From contig NC_053145.1 in the NCBI RefSeq assembly GCF_016808335.1, forward strand, positions 26,068,001-26,132,000: a stretch of DNA of 64,000 bases. The letters run 5' to 3'. The translations under genes and the position numbers were made by a program. The notes under the pieces were generated by a model. It saw only the letters and a program-made list of their open reading frames with translations, ran no database searches and had not been told where the DNA came from. Origin of the DNA: Panicum virgatum. Its lineage: Eukaryota > Streptophyta > Magnoliopsida > Poales > Poaceae. Shown in pieces: positions 46,360 through 58,387 of this stretch (the stretch's first letter is position 1; each line of letters starts with the position of its first letter).

Positions 46360-47555
46360 CTAGAAGTCCTCATAGTCCTGGTAGCGCTGGACGAACTCCC
46401 TTGTGTCGGCAGGAACTGAGCAGCAGTAGCGTATCCAAGAGGAAAAAGTAGAGAAGGGGCAAGAGTGAGTACACAACTTGTACTCAACAAGTATAACACA
46501 AACTATGAGGCTCTAAGGTTGGCTAGCTCAACTGCATTAGCTTTTAAGTGTTGGCAAGATTTTATTAAAGCTATTTACTACGAGTTGATGAATTACCATT
46601 TACCCCAGTTACATAGTAATTAATCAAGATTAAACATGCTACTACTGAGAACTAAACCAAAACCAAGCCACCAAGGTAACCCCGAGAAGCACCTCCCTCG
46701 TCGGAGGGAGATAACTCCACTAATCAAAAGGAGGATCTGGGCCACTCATAACCGTGAGCACGGCTAGTATACCAGTTTTACACTCTGCAGAGGTTGCACA
46801 TCTTTACCCACAAGTCGTGAGCTACGCCAGTTGTTCATCACACTTCCTTAGGTGAGATGACTAGCGACCCACTACGAGGCCGTTACAAAGAATCTCGTTG
46901 GTAAGGCGTAACCGCGAGAGATAGGTCAGCGACGATGGGGCCCACCTCCGGGGGTACAAGCACAGGAGCGCAATCTAAGCACAGACCAGCCGGAGGAGCA
47001 GGGACCATTGAAGCTTACTACTCTTGCCCCGCAGGTAAGTTACTCCAAACCAAAAAGACCTAATTAGTAAGCCAAGTCTATCCCATTCTAGCCTTGTGGT
47101 AGCGCTGTTGTCCCAGGTTGTCGCTCTATGAACCGGTCCTTATGGAGAGTGGCCAACCAAGCACTAAGCACCGTGCTGGCCCCCTAAACCATGTTTCTAC
47201 AAAAACCATCTTTTAACGAGACGTGAGCCACTCATCCACACAGAGGGCCACTCTCAGAATTAAGTTCAAGTAAACCATTAATCAAATTAATTAAAAAGGG
47301 CCAGAGTGTGTTATAGCGCAGCAACCTAGCACAACTAACCAAGATGCAACCCAAAGGTATATATAAAGGATATAAAGTGGCTAGGAAAGTCCTTAAAGGC
47401 ATACAATATTAAAATGCAGTATGAAATTGTAATTAAAGGTGATAGGTTGTTCATGTTACACTTGCCTTCCTCGTACTGCTCTGGCTGCTGCTCAAACTGC
47501 TCCGAAGACGGCTGCTCCGGGTACTGGTACTGGGGCTCCTCAGATGGATCAACGT
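46360..47555 (-). other. LTR mini-ORF exons B and C (D 5' LTR)
   Basis: Exon B 47555-47466 and exon C 46415-46360, with acceptor CTCAG, donor GAAG|GCAAGT and stop all in place. Intron 47465-46416 (1050 nt, GC-AG). Phase: exon B ends with one base of a codon and exon C supplies two. Confidence 0.55.
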
Positions 47556-48388
47556 CTACTCACGAACACATGGCCAAAACAATGCACAGTAATAAGCATA
47601 CAAGCAAACACTAACAAAAACTAAGAAACAATACATCAATACATAAAAACAGCAAGAAAAACTAAGCTAAAACTATTCTACGCGTTACAACGATAGCGTG
47701 GACATAAAGAACGCTAAAAACGGAGCTAAAACGCGTAAACTAGGCCTAAAACAAGTTCTAGGGGTTTATTTGTAATAAAAACAGGGTCCCAGGGGCTTTT
47801 CTGCTAAAATCGAGGACTAAAACGTAATTATACTATAGATCTAGGGTCTGACATGTAAAACTGCCAAGGGTGGACGGTGGGTTCAATATTAAAGAAGCTC
47901 AGGGGGCTAAGTGCTAAAAACACGACCTCTGCGTAAATATCTTTCTATACCGATGGACCGCGGGTTGATTTCAAGGAAGGTGGGGGTCTCTTATGCAAAA
48001 AGATCGGCCGAACCGGTATCTTTAAATCGGGATCGTCGGATCTCAATCCGATGGCTCACGGCGGCTCGGTCCCAGATCTAATCTGGCGCGTTGATCCAAG
48101 ATCTGGCGGTCCAGGGCAAAGGGGCGCGGGGGCGGCGGCGGAACGTCGCCGGAGTTCTCTGTTTCGCGGCGGCGACCTCGCCGGAGTTCGGCAAAAGGCG
48201 CTGCGGGGCTTGATTCGACGCGGGTTCGGGTCAGGGAGCTAGCGTGCGCTACGGCGAACTCATCTGGGCGAACTAGGGGGCGCATGGGGGCTCTGCCGTG
48301 GCGCGCAGCAGCGCCGGGCGGCATTGCGCGGCCGCAGGCCCGCCGGCGTGCTATTGTGCGCCGGTCTGAGGGGAAACAGGGGGGTTAA

Positions 48389-51300
48389 TGTAACACCCGG
48401 TTTATAAAAGAACATAAACCGAGCAATCATATACGTGCCAGGATCAAGTCACACGTATATACAACAGAATGAACATTGTATCACAGCACATATCACGAAT
48501 AAGACATAATAAATCGAAATACGAATGTTATTTATTACAATAATGACAAAATGTCTGATACAGCGGAAGCGAAGTACAAATACGGTAAAAACTCTCCGAA
48601 GACGAGCAGGGCGCCACAGGGACGTCGACTGGGAGACGAACGCCTAGAAGTCCTCGTAGTCCTGGTAGCGCTGGACGAACTCCCTCGTGTCGGCAGGAAC
48701 TGAGCAGCGGTAGCGTAGCCAGGAGGAAAAAGTAGAGAAGAGGCAAGAGTGAGTACATAACTTGTACTCAACAAGTATAACACAAACTATGAGGCTCTAA
48801 GGTTGGCTGACTCAACTGCATTAGCTTTTAAGTGTTGGCAAAATTTTATTAAAACTATTTACTACAAGTTGATGAATTACCATTAACCCGGTTACATAGT
48901 AATCAGTCGAATTTAATCATGATACTACTGAGAACCAAACCGAAACCAAACCACCAAGGTAACCCCGAGAGGCACCTCCCTCGTCGGAAGGAGACAACCC
49001 CACTAATCTAAAGGAGGATCTGGGCCGCTCATAACCGTGAGCACGGCTAGTATACCAGTTTTACACTCTGCAGAGGTTGCACATCTTTACCCACAAGTCG
49101 TGAGCTACGCCAGGGGTTCATCACACTTCCTTAGGTGAGATGACTAGCGACTCACTACGAGGCCGTTACAAAGAATCTCGTTGGTAAGGCATAACCGCGA
49201 GAGATAGGTCAGCGACGATGGGGCCCACCTCCGGGGGTACAAGCATAGGAGCGCAATCCAAGCACAGACCAAGCCGGAGGAGCAGGGACCATTAAAGCTT
49301 ACTACTCTTGCCCCGCAGGTAAGTTACTCCAAACCAAAAAGACCTAATTAGTAAGCCAAGTCTATCCCATTCTAGCCTTGTGGTAGCGCTGTTGTCCCAG
49401 GTTGTCGCTCTATGAACCGGTCCTTATGGAGAGTGGCCAACCAAGCACTAAGCACCGTGCTGGCCCCCTAAACCATGTTTCTACAAAAACCATCTTTTAA
49501 CGAGACGTGAGCCACTCATCCACACAGAGGGCCACTCTCAGAATTAAATTCAAGTAAACCATTAATCAAAAAAATTAAAAAGGACCAGAGTGTGTTATAG
49601 CGCAGCAACCTAGCACAACTAACCAAAATGCAACCCAAAGGTATATATAAAGGATATAAAGTGGCTAGGAAAGTCCTTATAGGCATACAATATTAAAATG
49701 CAGTATGTAAATGTATTTAAAGGTGATGGGTTGTTCATGTTACACTTGCCTTCCTCATACTGCTCTGGCTGCTGCTCAAACTGCTCCGAAGACGGCTGCT
49801 CCGGGTACTGGTACTGGGGCTCCTCAGATGGATCAACGTCTACTCACGAACACATAGCCAAAACAAAGCACAATAATAAGCATACAAGCAAACACTAACA
49901 AAAACTAGGAAACAGTACATCAATACATAAAAACAGCAAGAAAAACTAAGCCTAAACTGTTCTACTCGTTACAACGATCGCGTGGATATAAAGAACGCTT
50001 AAAACGGAGCTAAAACGCATTTTCTAGGCTAAAAACAAGTTCTAGGGGCTTATTTGTAAGAAAAACAGGGTTCCAGGGACTTTTCTGCAAAAACAGAGGG
50101 CCTAAGCGTAATTAAACATTAGATTCAGGGGCTAACTTGCAAAAACTTCAAGCCTGGACTACGGGTTCTATTTCCAAAGAGCTCAGGGGGCTAAGTGTTA
50201 AAACCTGGACCTAAACCTAATTATTTATCAACAGGCTTGGACCGCGGGTTGAATATGAAGAAACACAGGGCCTCTTTTGTAAAGTGGTGGGTGCTGACCG
50301 TTACTTCTTTGTTTGACTCAGGCTGGCTCGGCTCTGGATCGTCCAATCGAGATCGGACGGCACGGGGAAAAGGACCGAGAGACGGCGGCGCTGGACCGCG
50401 CCGGTGGCGAGCGGCGGCGGCGGCGCTTCACCGGAGTTCGCCAGAACGGCTATCCAGGGCCCCATTTGACTAGATTTTGGTTCGTACGTGAAGTGCATGG
50501 CGTCACGAGCACTACCACGAGCTTGGCAAAGGGTTGTAGCACGTCAGAGCAGCCTGGCAACGGGGAGGCGGGGAGAGGCTACGCCGGCGAGCGATTCTCA
50601 CCGGACAGCGAGGGCGCGCATGGAAAAAGAAGCGCGAACGGCTTCCTTACCTTGGTGTGCGGCTTCGCGAGCGTGTGGTCAACGCAGAGGGGCAGCAGGG
50701 CCCCGGGTCCATGGCGGCGTGGTGGAGATCCAGCTTTGGGGCCCGGGCGTTGCAGGACTCTAGGTCGAGGAAGGAGGTCCCGGGGAGGCTTCTGGCGCCA
50801 AGGCGAAGTGGATGCGGAATCTGGCCGGAGCTGGGGTGCGGCGGAACGGAGTGGCCGCGGCGGCGCAGCAAACTCTGCTCTAGCGGAGCAAGGTGGGGCG
50901 GTGGCGCTGGGATGCTGTGGTGATGGTGGCGTGGCGAGATTAGATCACAGGAGAGGGCGCCGCGTGCTAAAAAAAGAGGAGTGAACCTGGACGTGGTTGC
51001 ACGGATGGAAGGCCGGCGAGAAACTCGGGATTGACTCCGTGCGCATGAAAAGCGGATCGTGGAACGGCTCGGCGTGATCTTGGCTCGGTGGGGAAGCTTC
51101 TAGAAGGGGAGACGCTCGGGTGAGGCTGGCCGGTAGGACCTGCAGAGCTGGGCTGACCCACGGGGCAGAAGGATCGCGGAGCAGGCCACGCGGAGCAGAG
51201 GCCATCGGCAGTGGGCTCGCGAAGGAAGGTAGGGGATGAGTCTGTCCTGTGGGACCGGGCTGCCAGCGACAGAAAAAGGAGGGAAGGCGCGGGGTGAGCG

Positions 51301-51839
51301 GCGCCGACGTGTGGGCCTGGGCCAGCGGGCGACGCGCGAGCGGCGTCAGCGCGCGGAGGGGGTGAGCTGGACTGCTGGGCCGAACGCGAGGTGTTTGGGC
51401 CGGTGCGGGGAGGAGGCGAGCGTGGCTGAGGGAAAGAGCTGGGGTGCGGGTTGGGCCGGGTGAGCTGCTGGGCCCGCGCAGAAGGAATTGGGCCGCGGGG
51501 AGAGAGGGAGAAGGGTTGGGCTGGTTTGGGTTTTGGGCTGGATTCTGGTTTCTGGTTTCTCCTATTTCCTTTCTCTTTCCTATTTCTTTTCTTTTCAAAC
51601 TTCACTCAAACTAATTGAATTCAAACTCCGATTTGAATTCAAGCCCTATGCACTCAACCAAATAAAACAATGCACCAGCATGAATGCACAAACAAATTTT
51701 TAAACTTAGACAAATTTTTAATTTCTTGAGGATCAAAAATTAGATTAAATGCAAGACTAAACAAATTAAATCCTTAGAAACTTAAATAAAGCCAATTAAA
51801 TTTATTATTAAATACTGAAATTTGAATTAGGGTGTTACA
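48389..51839 (-). mobile_element. Solo LTR (3451 bp) nested in D 5' LTR
   Basis: TGTAACACCCGG to GGTGTTACA, flanked by GTTAA at 48384-48388 and 51840-51844. Its AT-rich parts match the D LTR; the GC-rich centre (50300-51500) is a different version. It is younger than D at this site, giving at least four nesting layers here. Confidence 0.94.
48644..49839 (-). other. LTR mini-ORF exons B and C (nested solo LTR)
   Basis: Exon B 49839-49750 and exon C 48699-48644, with acceptor CTGAG on the plus strand (CTCAG in sense), donor GAAG|GCAAGT and stop intact. The encoded residues agree with the D copies, with a synonymous TAC/TAT change near the end of exon B. Confidence 0.55.
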
Positions 51840-52841
51840 GTTAAAGGGGGTAGTGTGGTGCTCTTACCTCTGCGCAACGCGTAGGAGACGTGCAGAGGGG
51901 AGGAGCGGCGGTGCGGAGATGGATTCGCGGCAGCACGGCGGCGCTCCGAGTTCGGCGGTCGTGGACGAGGTCGACGCGGGGGTCGTGGTGGGGTGTAGCG
52001 GGCCCGGGGAAACTCCGAAGGTCGAGGCGGAGCCGGTACGCTTCCTTGGACGGTTCCTGGTGCGGTGGAGCGGCGACTCCGCGGCGGCGCAGAGTCCTCC
52101 TGGCGGCGGAGCAGAAAGGGGGCGGCGCTAGGGTTTTGCGGTGGCTGCGGATGGGAGGATGAGGGAGGCGCAGGGCTGCGGGGCCAATTAAAGGGGGGGG
52201 CGGGCATCTTGGGGGAGCGTGCCATGGTGGCGCGGCGCGATCCTCGGCGAGAAGGGCGGGGTTCGTTGGCGCGCTGGAGAAGGAAGGGGGAGGAGGGCGA
52301 TGACAGGCGGGCCCGGGTGCGCAGGGAGACGGGGGCGGGGAACGTGTGCGGGCGACGCGGGCTCCGGCTGACGGGTGGGCCCAGCGCTGGCAGGTGGGCC
52401 AGGCGTAGTGGAGGGCGACGCGGACTGCGAAGCGGGCCGGGGCGCGGCGCTGGCTGGCGAGCGGGAGGGAGCGGGGTTTTGGGCCGGGGAGAAACCGGCT
52501 GGGCCACGGGAAAAGGATGGGCTGGACTGGGCTTGGGATTTGGGGGTCTTGGGCTGGATTAAGGGTTTGAGTCCTCTTTCCTTTTCTATTCTTTTCCAAC
52601 ACACTCAAACTAAATTGAATTCAAATTCAAATTTGAATTCAACTCTAGCACTCAATCAAATAAAAGAGATGCTCCAACATGATGCAACAACAAAAATTAA
52701 ATCTATGATAAAATTTTAATTACTTAAGGAACAAAAATTTAGATTAAATGCAAGACTAACACAATAAACCTTAGAAAATTAAATAAAGCCAATTAAATTT
52801 ATTGATAAATGCGGAAATTTAAATCAGGGTGTTACATATGC

Positions 52842-53267
52842 TGAGGCGGATCTCCGGTGCTGGCGACGGCAGGACGACACAGCCAACTTCTTCCGAGATG
52901 GCCGTCGGCTCCGGGCTCCATGTTGAGAGAAAGCCTTGAACCGACGTCCTGCCGCCGGAGAGGAAGCATGGCCGTTGCTTGAGAGAAAACCTTGAGCCGA
53001 CAATGGGATGGCGCAGGGCGGCACGCAACAGGCGTCGCCCCCGCGCACCACCGTGCCGGCTCTGAGGCGTCGCAGTGGCGACGCACAGCAGGCGCCGCTG
53101 CCGTGCACCGTCGCACCGAGGGCGCTGGTGCCACAGCGTAGTAACATGCGGCGTAGGTGCCACCATGCCTCTCTTCATCTTCTCGTTCGTCGTTGCAGAG
53201 GATGAACACGGCCCCAGAAGCCTGGAGATCCAGCCAGCGCCTGTTCCTCCCCACGGACGGCGCCAAA
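52842..53267 (-). other. Leader of element E with primer site
   Basis: Minus strand: TGGCGCCGTCCGTGGGG at 53265-53249, two bases after the LTR end. The first nine bases match the usual Asp-tRNA primer site, the rest less well; the site differs from that of A, B and F. The remaining leader is GC-rich without Gag motifs. Element D interrupts it at 52836. Confidence 0.65.
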
Positions 53268-53398
53268 TGTCGTGGGATTTCTAGGCTACCCACAGCCGGG
53301 TGGCGGAACGCACCCGCCTATTCCCAGAGAGGGAGTGCTCGGGGAGGTACTAGGCGATTGGGCTGATCTAGCCCTGAGATAAGTACACAAGAACACAC
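53268..53398 (-). repeat. Stub of the E 5' LTR
   Basis: 131 bp matching 31554-31684 (the sense 3' end of the E LTR), with few changes. The match ends in GAACACAC. Bases 53399-53410 (CCCCCTGAGAAA) do not match E and precede the F LTR. Confidence 0.88.
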
Positions 53399-53410
53399 CC
53401 CCCTGAGAAA

Positions 53411-54481
53411 TGTCATGGTGCTGCAACCACGGCCGGGTGGCGGAAGGCACCCGCCCTAGCCCAGAGGGTGTGTACTCGGGGGTTAGCTAGTCCCAGTTAG
53501 ATTTCACTCAAGAACACGATGAACACAGCAAGATTTAGAGTGGTTCGGGCCGCCGGAGCGTAATACCCTACGTCCACTGTGTGTTGTATTGCCTTTCCCC
53601 GAGAGCGAGCGAGCTCACCAGGGCTGGTGTGTGTGTGTGTGTAGAGCTTGAAGTCCGTCGTGCGCAGCGAGCGCCTCCCCTTTATATCTCAAGGGAGGCG
53701 CTTACATGGCTGTTGGGTCCCCGACAAGTGGGCCCAACGGTGTAGTATAAACTAACGTACTGTTCATACATCATGGCGTCGCAGGCAGCGGGGATCTCTC
53801 TTTTGTAGTCCCTTGCCTGCTCCTGGTGTCCCTTGTTCATCATGTCCAGGCGCCGTCTTGTCGGGACAATGCCAGACGTAGCTAGTGGCATCACCTGCCA
53901 CGTAGCTGAACAGCTGTGTAGGGAGCGGCGTAGGCGGCATGATGGAAAAGTGCCGTGCCGTCGTATCCATTTAATGCCGCAGACGGGCTCTGCGCGGGCG
54001 CGGCACAGGCGGCCGCACTGTGCACCTTGGTAATACGCGGTGCACGGTGAGGCCTGACAAAGGATATCCCGCATGCCCAGGCGACAGAGCACGCCTCAAC
54101 CATACGCATTAAATGCGGTGGGTGGGCGAGTCTCCTTGCGGAGGACTCGCGCACGAGCCCGCGCCCGTGCCACCGGGGCACGTGGCGGCTCTGGACCCCC
54201 ACACAGAAAAATGGGGGGGTCCGGATGGCGCAGGAGGTCCCGGACCCCTATGCAGGGGTCCGAGACCTCGGCTGCCAGCTCGGAGCTTCCCTTCCTTAGA
54301 GACACGTGGCATCTCCGGACCCAACCCCAGGCGGGGAGCGGGTCCGGGGCCGTTGGCCTGGTGAGGAAAGAGCCTGACCGGTGGGGCATGGCTACTCCGT
54401 CCTTACGCGTAGTTACAGATAACTACGCGGGTCCTGCCTTGCTGCGGTAAGAGTGGGTATCCCTGCTACAGGGTACCGACA
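53411..54481 (-). repeat. 3' LTR of element F (1071 bp)
   Basis: Minus strand: starts TGTCGGTACCC at 54481 and ends CATGACA at 53411. It carries the shared core GCGTAATACCCTACGTCC (about 53558-53575), a (GT)8 run at 53627-53642 and GGTCCGGACC-type palindromes. It is nearly identical to 62448-63515. Confidence 0.92.
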
Positions 54482-55074
54482 GTGGCCCCCGGGCCCACCT
54501 TGGGGGAGGTACGAACCCGCAGGTGGGGCCACTACTGGGATTTGGCTCTGCATAGCTCAAAGCTTCTTGCTGCAGAGGTCTTGACCGGCTTTTTGACTCA
54601 TCACATCGTGGCCCCCATCGCACATTGGCACACCTAGTCACGCGCGCGATGCTCGGCATTCTTGTGGCCGGAGTAAACGGATCATTTACTACTGGCGCAG
54701 TTCCCGAAAAGCTCGGCCATGCCAGCGCTTAGTACGCGCACGTCAGCTCGGCTTCCGCCTCGCTCCGCGCGTGCGCGGGCATTGGTTCAGATCCCGTCTT
54801 TTCGCACCCTTGTTGGTTACCCGCTCACCCCGACAGGTGAGCCTGGGCCCCCATGTCATGGACTGGGCGGTTAACACCAGGCGCGGGCGTCGCTTGGGTT
54901 CCGGCGACGGTTCCGGGGTGCGCCGGTTGAGTCAGGCTTTATAATGGGATGAACCGCATTCCGCGGTTACTTTCCCGCATTCGCCTTCTTCCTTCCAACC
55001 TTTGCGCCCCTTTACCTTCGAGCTTTCCTCGCCTCTTTCTCCCCCGCACAGGCTGCTTCTCACTCCACCGAGAG
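54482..55074 (+). promoter_or_regulatory. F polypurine tract and promoter region of the antisense gene
   Basis: 54482-54504 is the polypurine tract of F (minus strand GGGCCCGGGGGCCAC). CTTTATAATGGG near 54934 is a TATA-like box on the plus strand, about 140 bases before the antisense gene ATG at 55075. The rest has no supported frame. Confidence 0.6.
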
Positions 55075-58000
55075 ATGGTGTCCCTTGTTCATCCCCGCCG
55101 CTACCAGAAAGAGGGAAAGTTGAACACAGTGCGCCGTCTGCTGGGATGGAGTGCTCAAGAGACCGGCTGGGGGGTGTGAGCAGGCTCGGTTCCCTTGGCA
55201 ACCTCCGCGCGCGGGGAGTTTGTGCTATTTATCTCGCACATCTCCACCGGCGTGGGACTGCCGATTTCTTCATTCCTACTGCTGCTGCTGGAAGACTTCG
55301 GCCTCCAACTTTAGCATCTGACGCCACACTCCCTCCTCCTGACGTCCATCTTCGTGCATTTATGCGAGATGTTCGTGGGAGTTCGGCCCTGCGTCATCCT
55401 CTTCCGCTACTTCTTCATTCTGGTGAGGTCCGGAAGGAGCAAGGACGAGGTGGGGGGGTACTACTTCCAGGTGAGGAGTGACCTGGCGACTCCTTACATT
55501 CCCGGCCTTGCTGGCGGGAAGTGGGAGGAGTGGCGCAGGGATTGGGTGATCGCCACCACCGAAGCCAACGAGCGCCTCACCCTGCCGACCGAGGGGCCCG
55601 CGCCGACAAGGCATCCTGGAGGGCCAAGCCGTCGCTGCAGCCAGAGTTCGACTCCGTGCTGGACAAGATCAGGTCGCTGGCGGAGAGTGGCCTCACCTCG
55701 TGGCACATGCTCGGGGACTTCGTGAAGCGCCGGATCGCTCCCCTGAAGCAGCGGCCGCGTGCTGCGTGGAACTTCACCGGCCTCAACGACTGCAGCAGGA
55801 CCCAACGCGGAGAGGGGAGCGACCTGACCCAGGAGGCCTTGGAGGTTCTGGTGCGGAACGTGACGGGGGACGCCTTCATCCCGGAGAACCTGATCCTCCC
55901 ACAGAGCATAGTCCCCCTCTGCGAGGACTCCGCGAGGGTGGCGGTGCTGGCAACCCTGTCGACTCTGGACGACGGGGGACTGGCCCCATGCCAGACCAGA
56001 GGTGACGCGAACCGCGGGCTCCGGATCCCTGGTGCATCCAGGGATCAGGCTATGCTGAGCGCTGCGGGACCCGGCGCCACCACGAAGGGGAAGCAGGCCG
56101 CGGCTAGCAGCGCGGCCGCAGCCGGCTCCAGCCGTGCACAGGGCAGCTCCGGTACATCGTTGGGCGACGCAGGCCGGCGCAGGCTACTCCGGGGCGATGG
56201 GACCCTGGTCTCGGAGCCCGCCGTGAAGCGCCAGAGGTCTTCTGAGGGCGCAGGCCAGGGTAGCTCCCGGGCTGCCGGCCCCCACGGGCCCTCTGGGGCG
56301 ACTAGACCACCACCATCGCCGCCGAGGAATTCCTCCCGCCGGCAGCAAGAGCAGCAGCAGCAGCCGCAAGAGCAACGGCAGCAGGCACGCGGGCGGCAAC
56401 AGCAGCAACAGGTGCGACCCCGGGTTGCGCCCATGCCGCAGCCACAGGGACAGCAGCAGCGGGAGTAAGACCGGGTTGCGCCTGCATCGCAGCTGCAAGG
56501 GCGGCAGCAGCAACAGCAGCAGCCGCAAGAGAAGAGGCCCGGGCTCCGGGGACGCTGGGTACCCGGTACTTCTGGGTTAGTGTCATCCTGCTCTCTTCCC
56601 TTGCGCCGGTGCTCTGTTTTGTTTTTTGAAGGCTTTTCTGCTTTGTTACCAGGGCTCCTCGCCCCAGCGGTTCTTCTACCCTCGCCGGCACATCGGCAGG
56701 TGCCCAGGCGGCTTCGACAGCGACGGCGACAGCAGATGCGGGACCCTCTCTGGACGCCGCAGCCCCCGGCGCTGCGGCGGCGGAGGCGCCAGTGCTGGGC
56801 GCAGCCGCACCCGACACGGTGATGGAGATGCCAGTGCTGGGCGCAGCCGCACCTGACGCATCGGCGGCGGGGGCGCCGGTATTTGGCACAGCCGCACCCG
56901 ACGCGGCGGCGGCGGAGGCACCGGGGCAGGGCACGGCCGCGTCTGCCACGGCGGCAGCGGGGGCGCCGGAGCTGAGCTTGGCCGCGCTCGACACGGCGGC
57001 AGCGGGGGCCCCGGAGCTGAGCTCGGCCGCGCTCGACACGGCGGCAGCGGGGGCGCCGGAGCTGAGCTCGGCCGCGCTCGACACGGCGGCAGCGGGTGCG
57101 CCGGAGCTGGGCACAGCCACACCCGACGCGGTGGCAGCGGAGGCGCCGGAGACAAGTGCCGCAGCGGAAGCCCCCACCTCCAGCTCCAGTCCGGTTGCAG
57201 AGGAGGAGTTGGAGGTGGTCTTTGGCAGGCGGCTCCTGCAGCTCCAACTCCCAGAGGAAGATGCGACTCCCCTTCCTCAGGTGCTGTTGCAGGTTCGGCG
57301 GTCGATCGAGGAGGCAACCTCCTCCGCCGAGGTGGCCTTCCGGCGGGAGTGGTCTGCTCTGGAGAGCGAGTGCCAGCGCCTCTCCGACTAGCACACCCGC
57401 CTGGAAGCGCACACGAAGGCTGAAGCCTCCCGCGCTGCGGAAACTCGGTCAAAGCTCAAGGCGGACCAAGAGGCCTACCGAGCCAACCTTAGGAAGGTGT
57501 TTGACCGAGAGTTTGCAGTGTCAAACCGAGAGAAATCCTTGGCGCAGCGGGAGCAGGACTTCACCCTGGAGGTTGTTGGCTTCGCTACTCAGCGGTCCGA
57601 CCTCGAGGCTCACCTCGCAGCTCAACAGTCCGAGCTGGAGACTCGCAGCGAGGACCTCGAGGTCCGGAGGCAGGAGCTCGACGTCTTCTCTGCGAATCTG
57701 CAGGGATGGCGTGAACAACTGCAGGAGAGAGCCCGCCAGCTAACTGCCGACGAGGCGGATTTGGAGGAGGGCCGGAAGTCCCTCGCCAAGCGGGAGGCTC
57801 ACGCCACCGCCATAGAGAAGGAACTTGGGCGCCAGCGAGACTCGCTCAAGAAGCTGAAGGAGTGGGCGGAGCAGAGGGAGGCCAAGCTCGAGGAGAGGTC
57901 CCGCGTGCTCGAGGAGAGGTCCCGCGAGGTGAAGGTGGCCAAGGCGGCCCTGGACACCCGGGTGCAAGAGGCGGTCCAGGAGGCGGTCCGGAAGCACCAG

Positions 58001-58387
58001 GAGGACCAGTGCGCGGGAGCCCAGCGGATCGCGGACTGGGCGGCCGAAGCGAGCCTCGCACTGGTGCCATTTGGAATGAGCCCGATCCAGGTGGCGGAGC
58101 CGCCAGCTTCGATAGCTGACGCTCTCCCAGTGCTGAGCTCTACTTCGGATAGGCTCCAGCGCCTGGGGCCGGTCCTTGCTGGACAGCTCGAAACCGAGGG
58201 CCGCGAGCTAATCCGGATGGTGGCGGAGCACATCCGGACCTGCCTCCGGAGCCACGACCCGACCATCTCGTTGGCACCCGTGGTCGATGGCCCTGTAGCG
58301 GAGACGGAGATCGCCGCTCGGGACAGCGTGCGAGAGGTCATTGACTTCGTTGCCGCCTACTTCAACCGGGAACCTGCGGACCCTTGA
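55075..58387 (+). pseudogene. Antisense gene in element F (Transposase_28-like plus coiled coil)
   Basis: Antisense to F. The chosen start is ATG 55075 (MVSLVHPRRYQKEGK). Domain blocks: GVGLPISSFLLLLLEDFGL (about 55250-55310), IFVHLCEMFVGVRP (55345-55390) and WVIATTEANERL. Then come a helical stretch (LTSWHMLGDFVKRRIAPL), a Gln-rich low-complexity part (56340-56530), a predicted intron 56576-56652 (GTTAGT...TTACCAG, 77 nt, phase 2, frame restored), an Ala/Pro-rich repeat with LDTAAAGAPELSS units (56960-57110), and a long Glu/Arg-rich coiled coil (57300-58000) ending at TGA 58385-58387. Breaks: TGA 55177-55179, TAG 55312-55314, one-base loss near 55600, TAA 56466-56468 and TAG 57389-57391. Layout agrees with the B gene: N-terminal domain, low-complexity middle, coiled-coil tail. 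The function is unknown. Confidence 0.77.

Larger units (their letters stand above)
37691..52836 (-). mobile_element. Element D: near-intact chromovirus, 15.1 kb with nested LTR
   Basis: TATGC flanks both ends (37686-37690, 52837-52841). Minus-strand order: 5' LTR (52836-46103, containing a solo LTR), initiator-Met-type primer site, leader, gag-pol (45531-40956), hairpin, polypurine tract, and 3' LTR (40919-37691). LTR start TGTAACACCC, primer site and C-terminal chromodomain place it among Tekay/Del-like chromoviruses. LTRs are nearly identical by eye, apart from a deletion of about 48 bp in the 3' LTR, so insertion was recent. Confidence 0.95.
46103..52836 (-). repeat. 5' LTR of element D, interrupted by a solo LTR
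   Basis: Outer parts 46103-48388 and 51845-52836 add up to about 3278 bp. Start and end match the 3' LTR. The interruption is at 48389-51839. The D promoter and leader are thus separated from part of the upstream LTR. Confidence 0.93.

Noticed and set aside
53399..53410. Target duplication of element F at its left LTR
   Set aside because: The flank there (GAGAAA) does not match GCTAT at the right end; the matching copy is at 31549-31553, so F has no simple duplication of its own.
56045..57412. Minus-strand frames of 455 and 291 codons, Ala- and Cys-rich
   Set aside because: Shadows of the GC-rich low-complexity part of the F antisense gene on the plus strand, which has domain support, a phase-correct intron and a coiled-coil tail.
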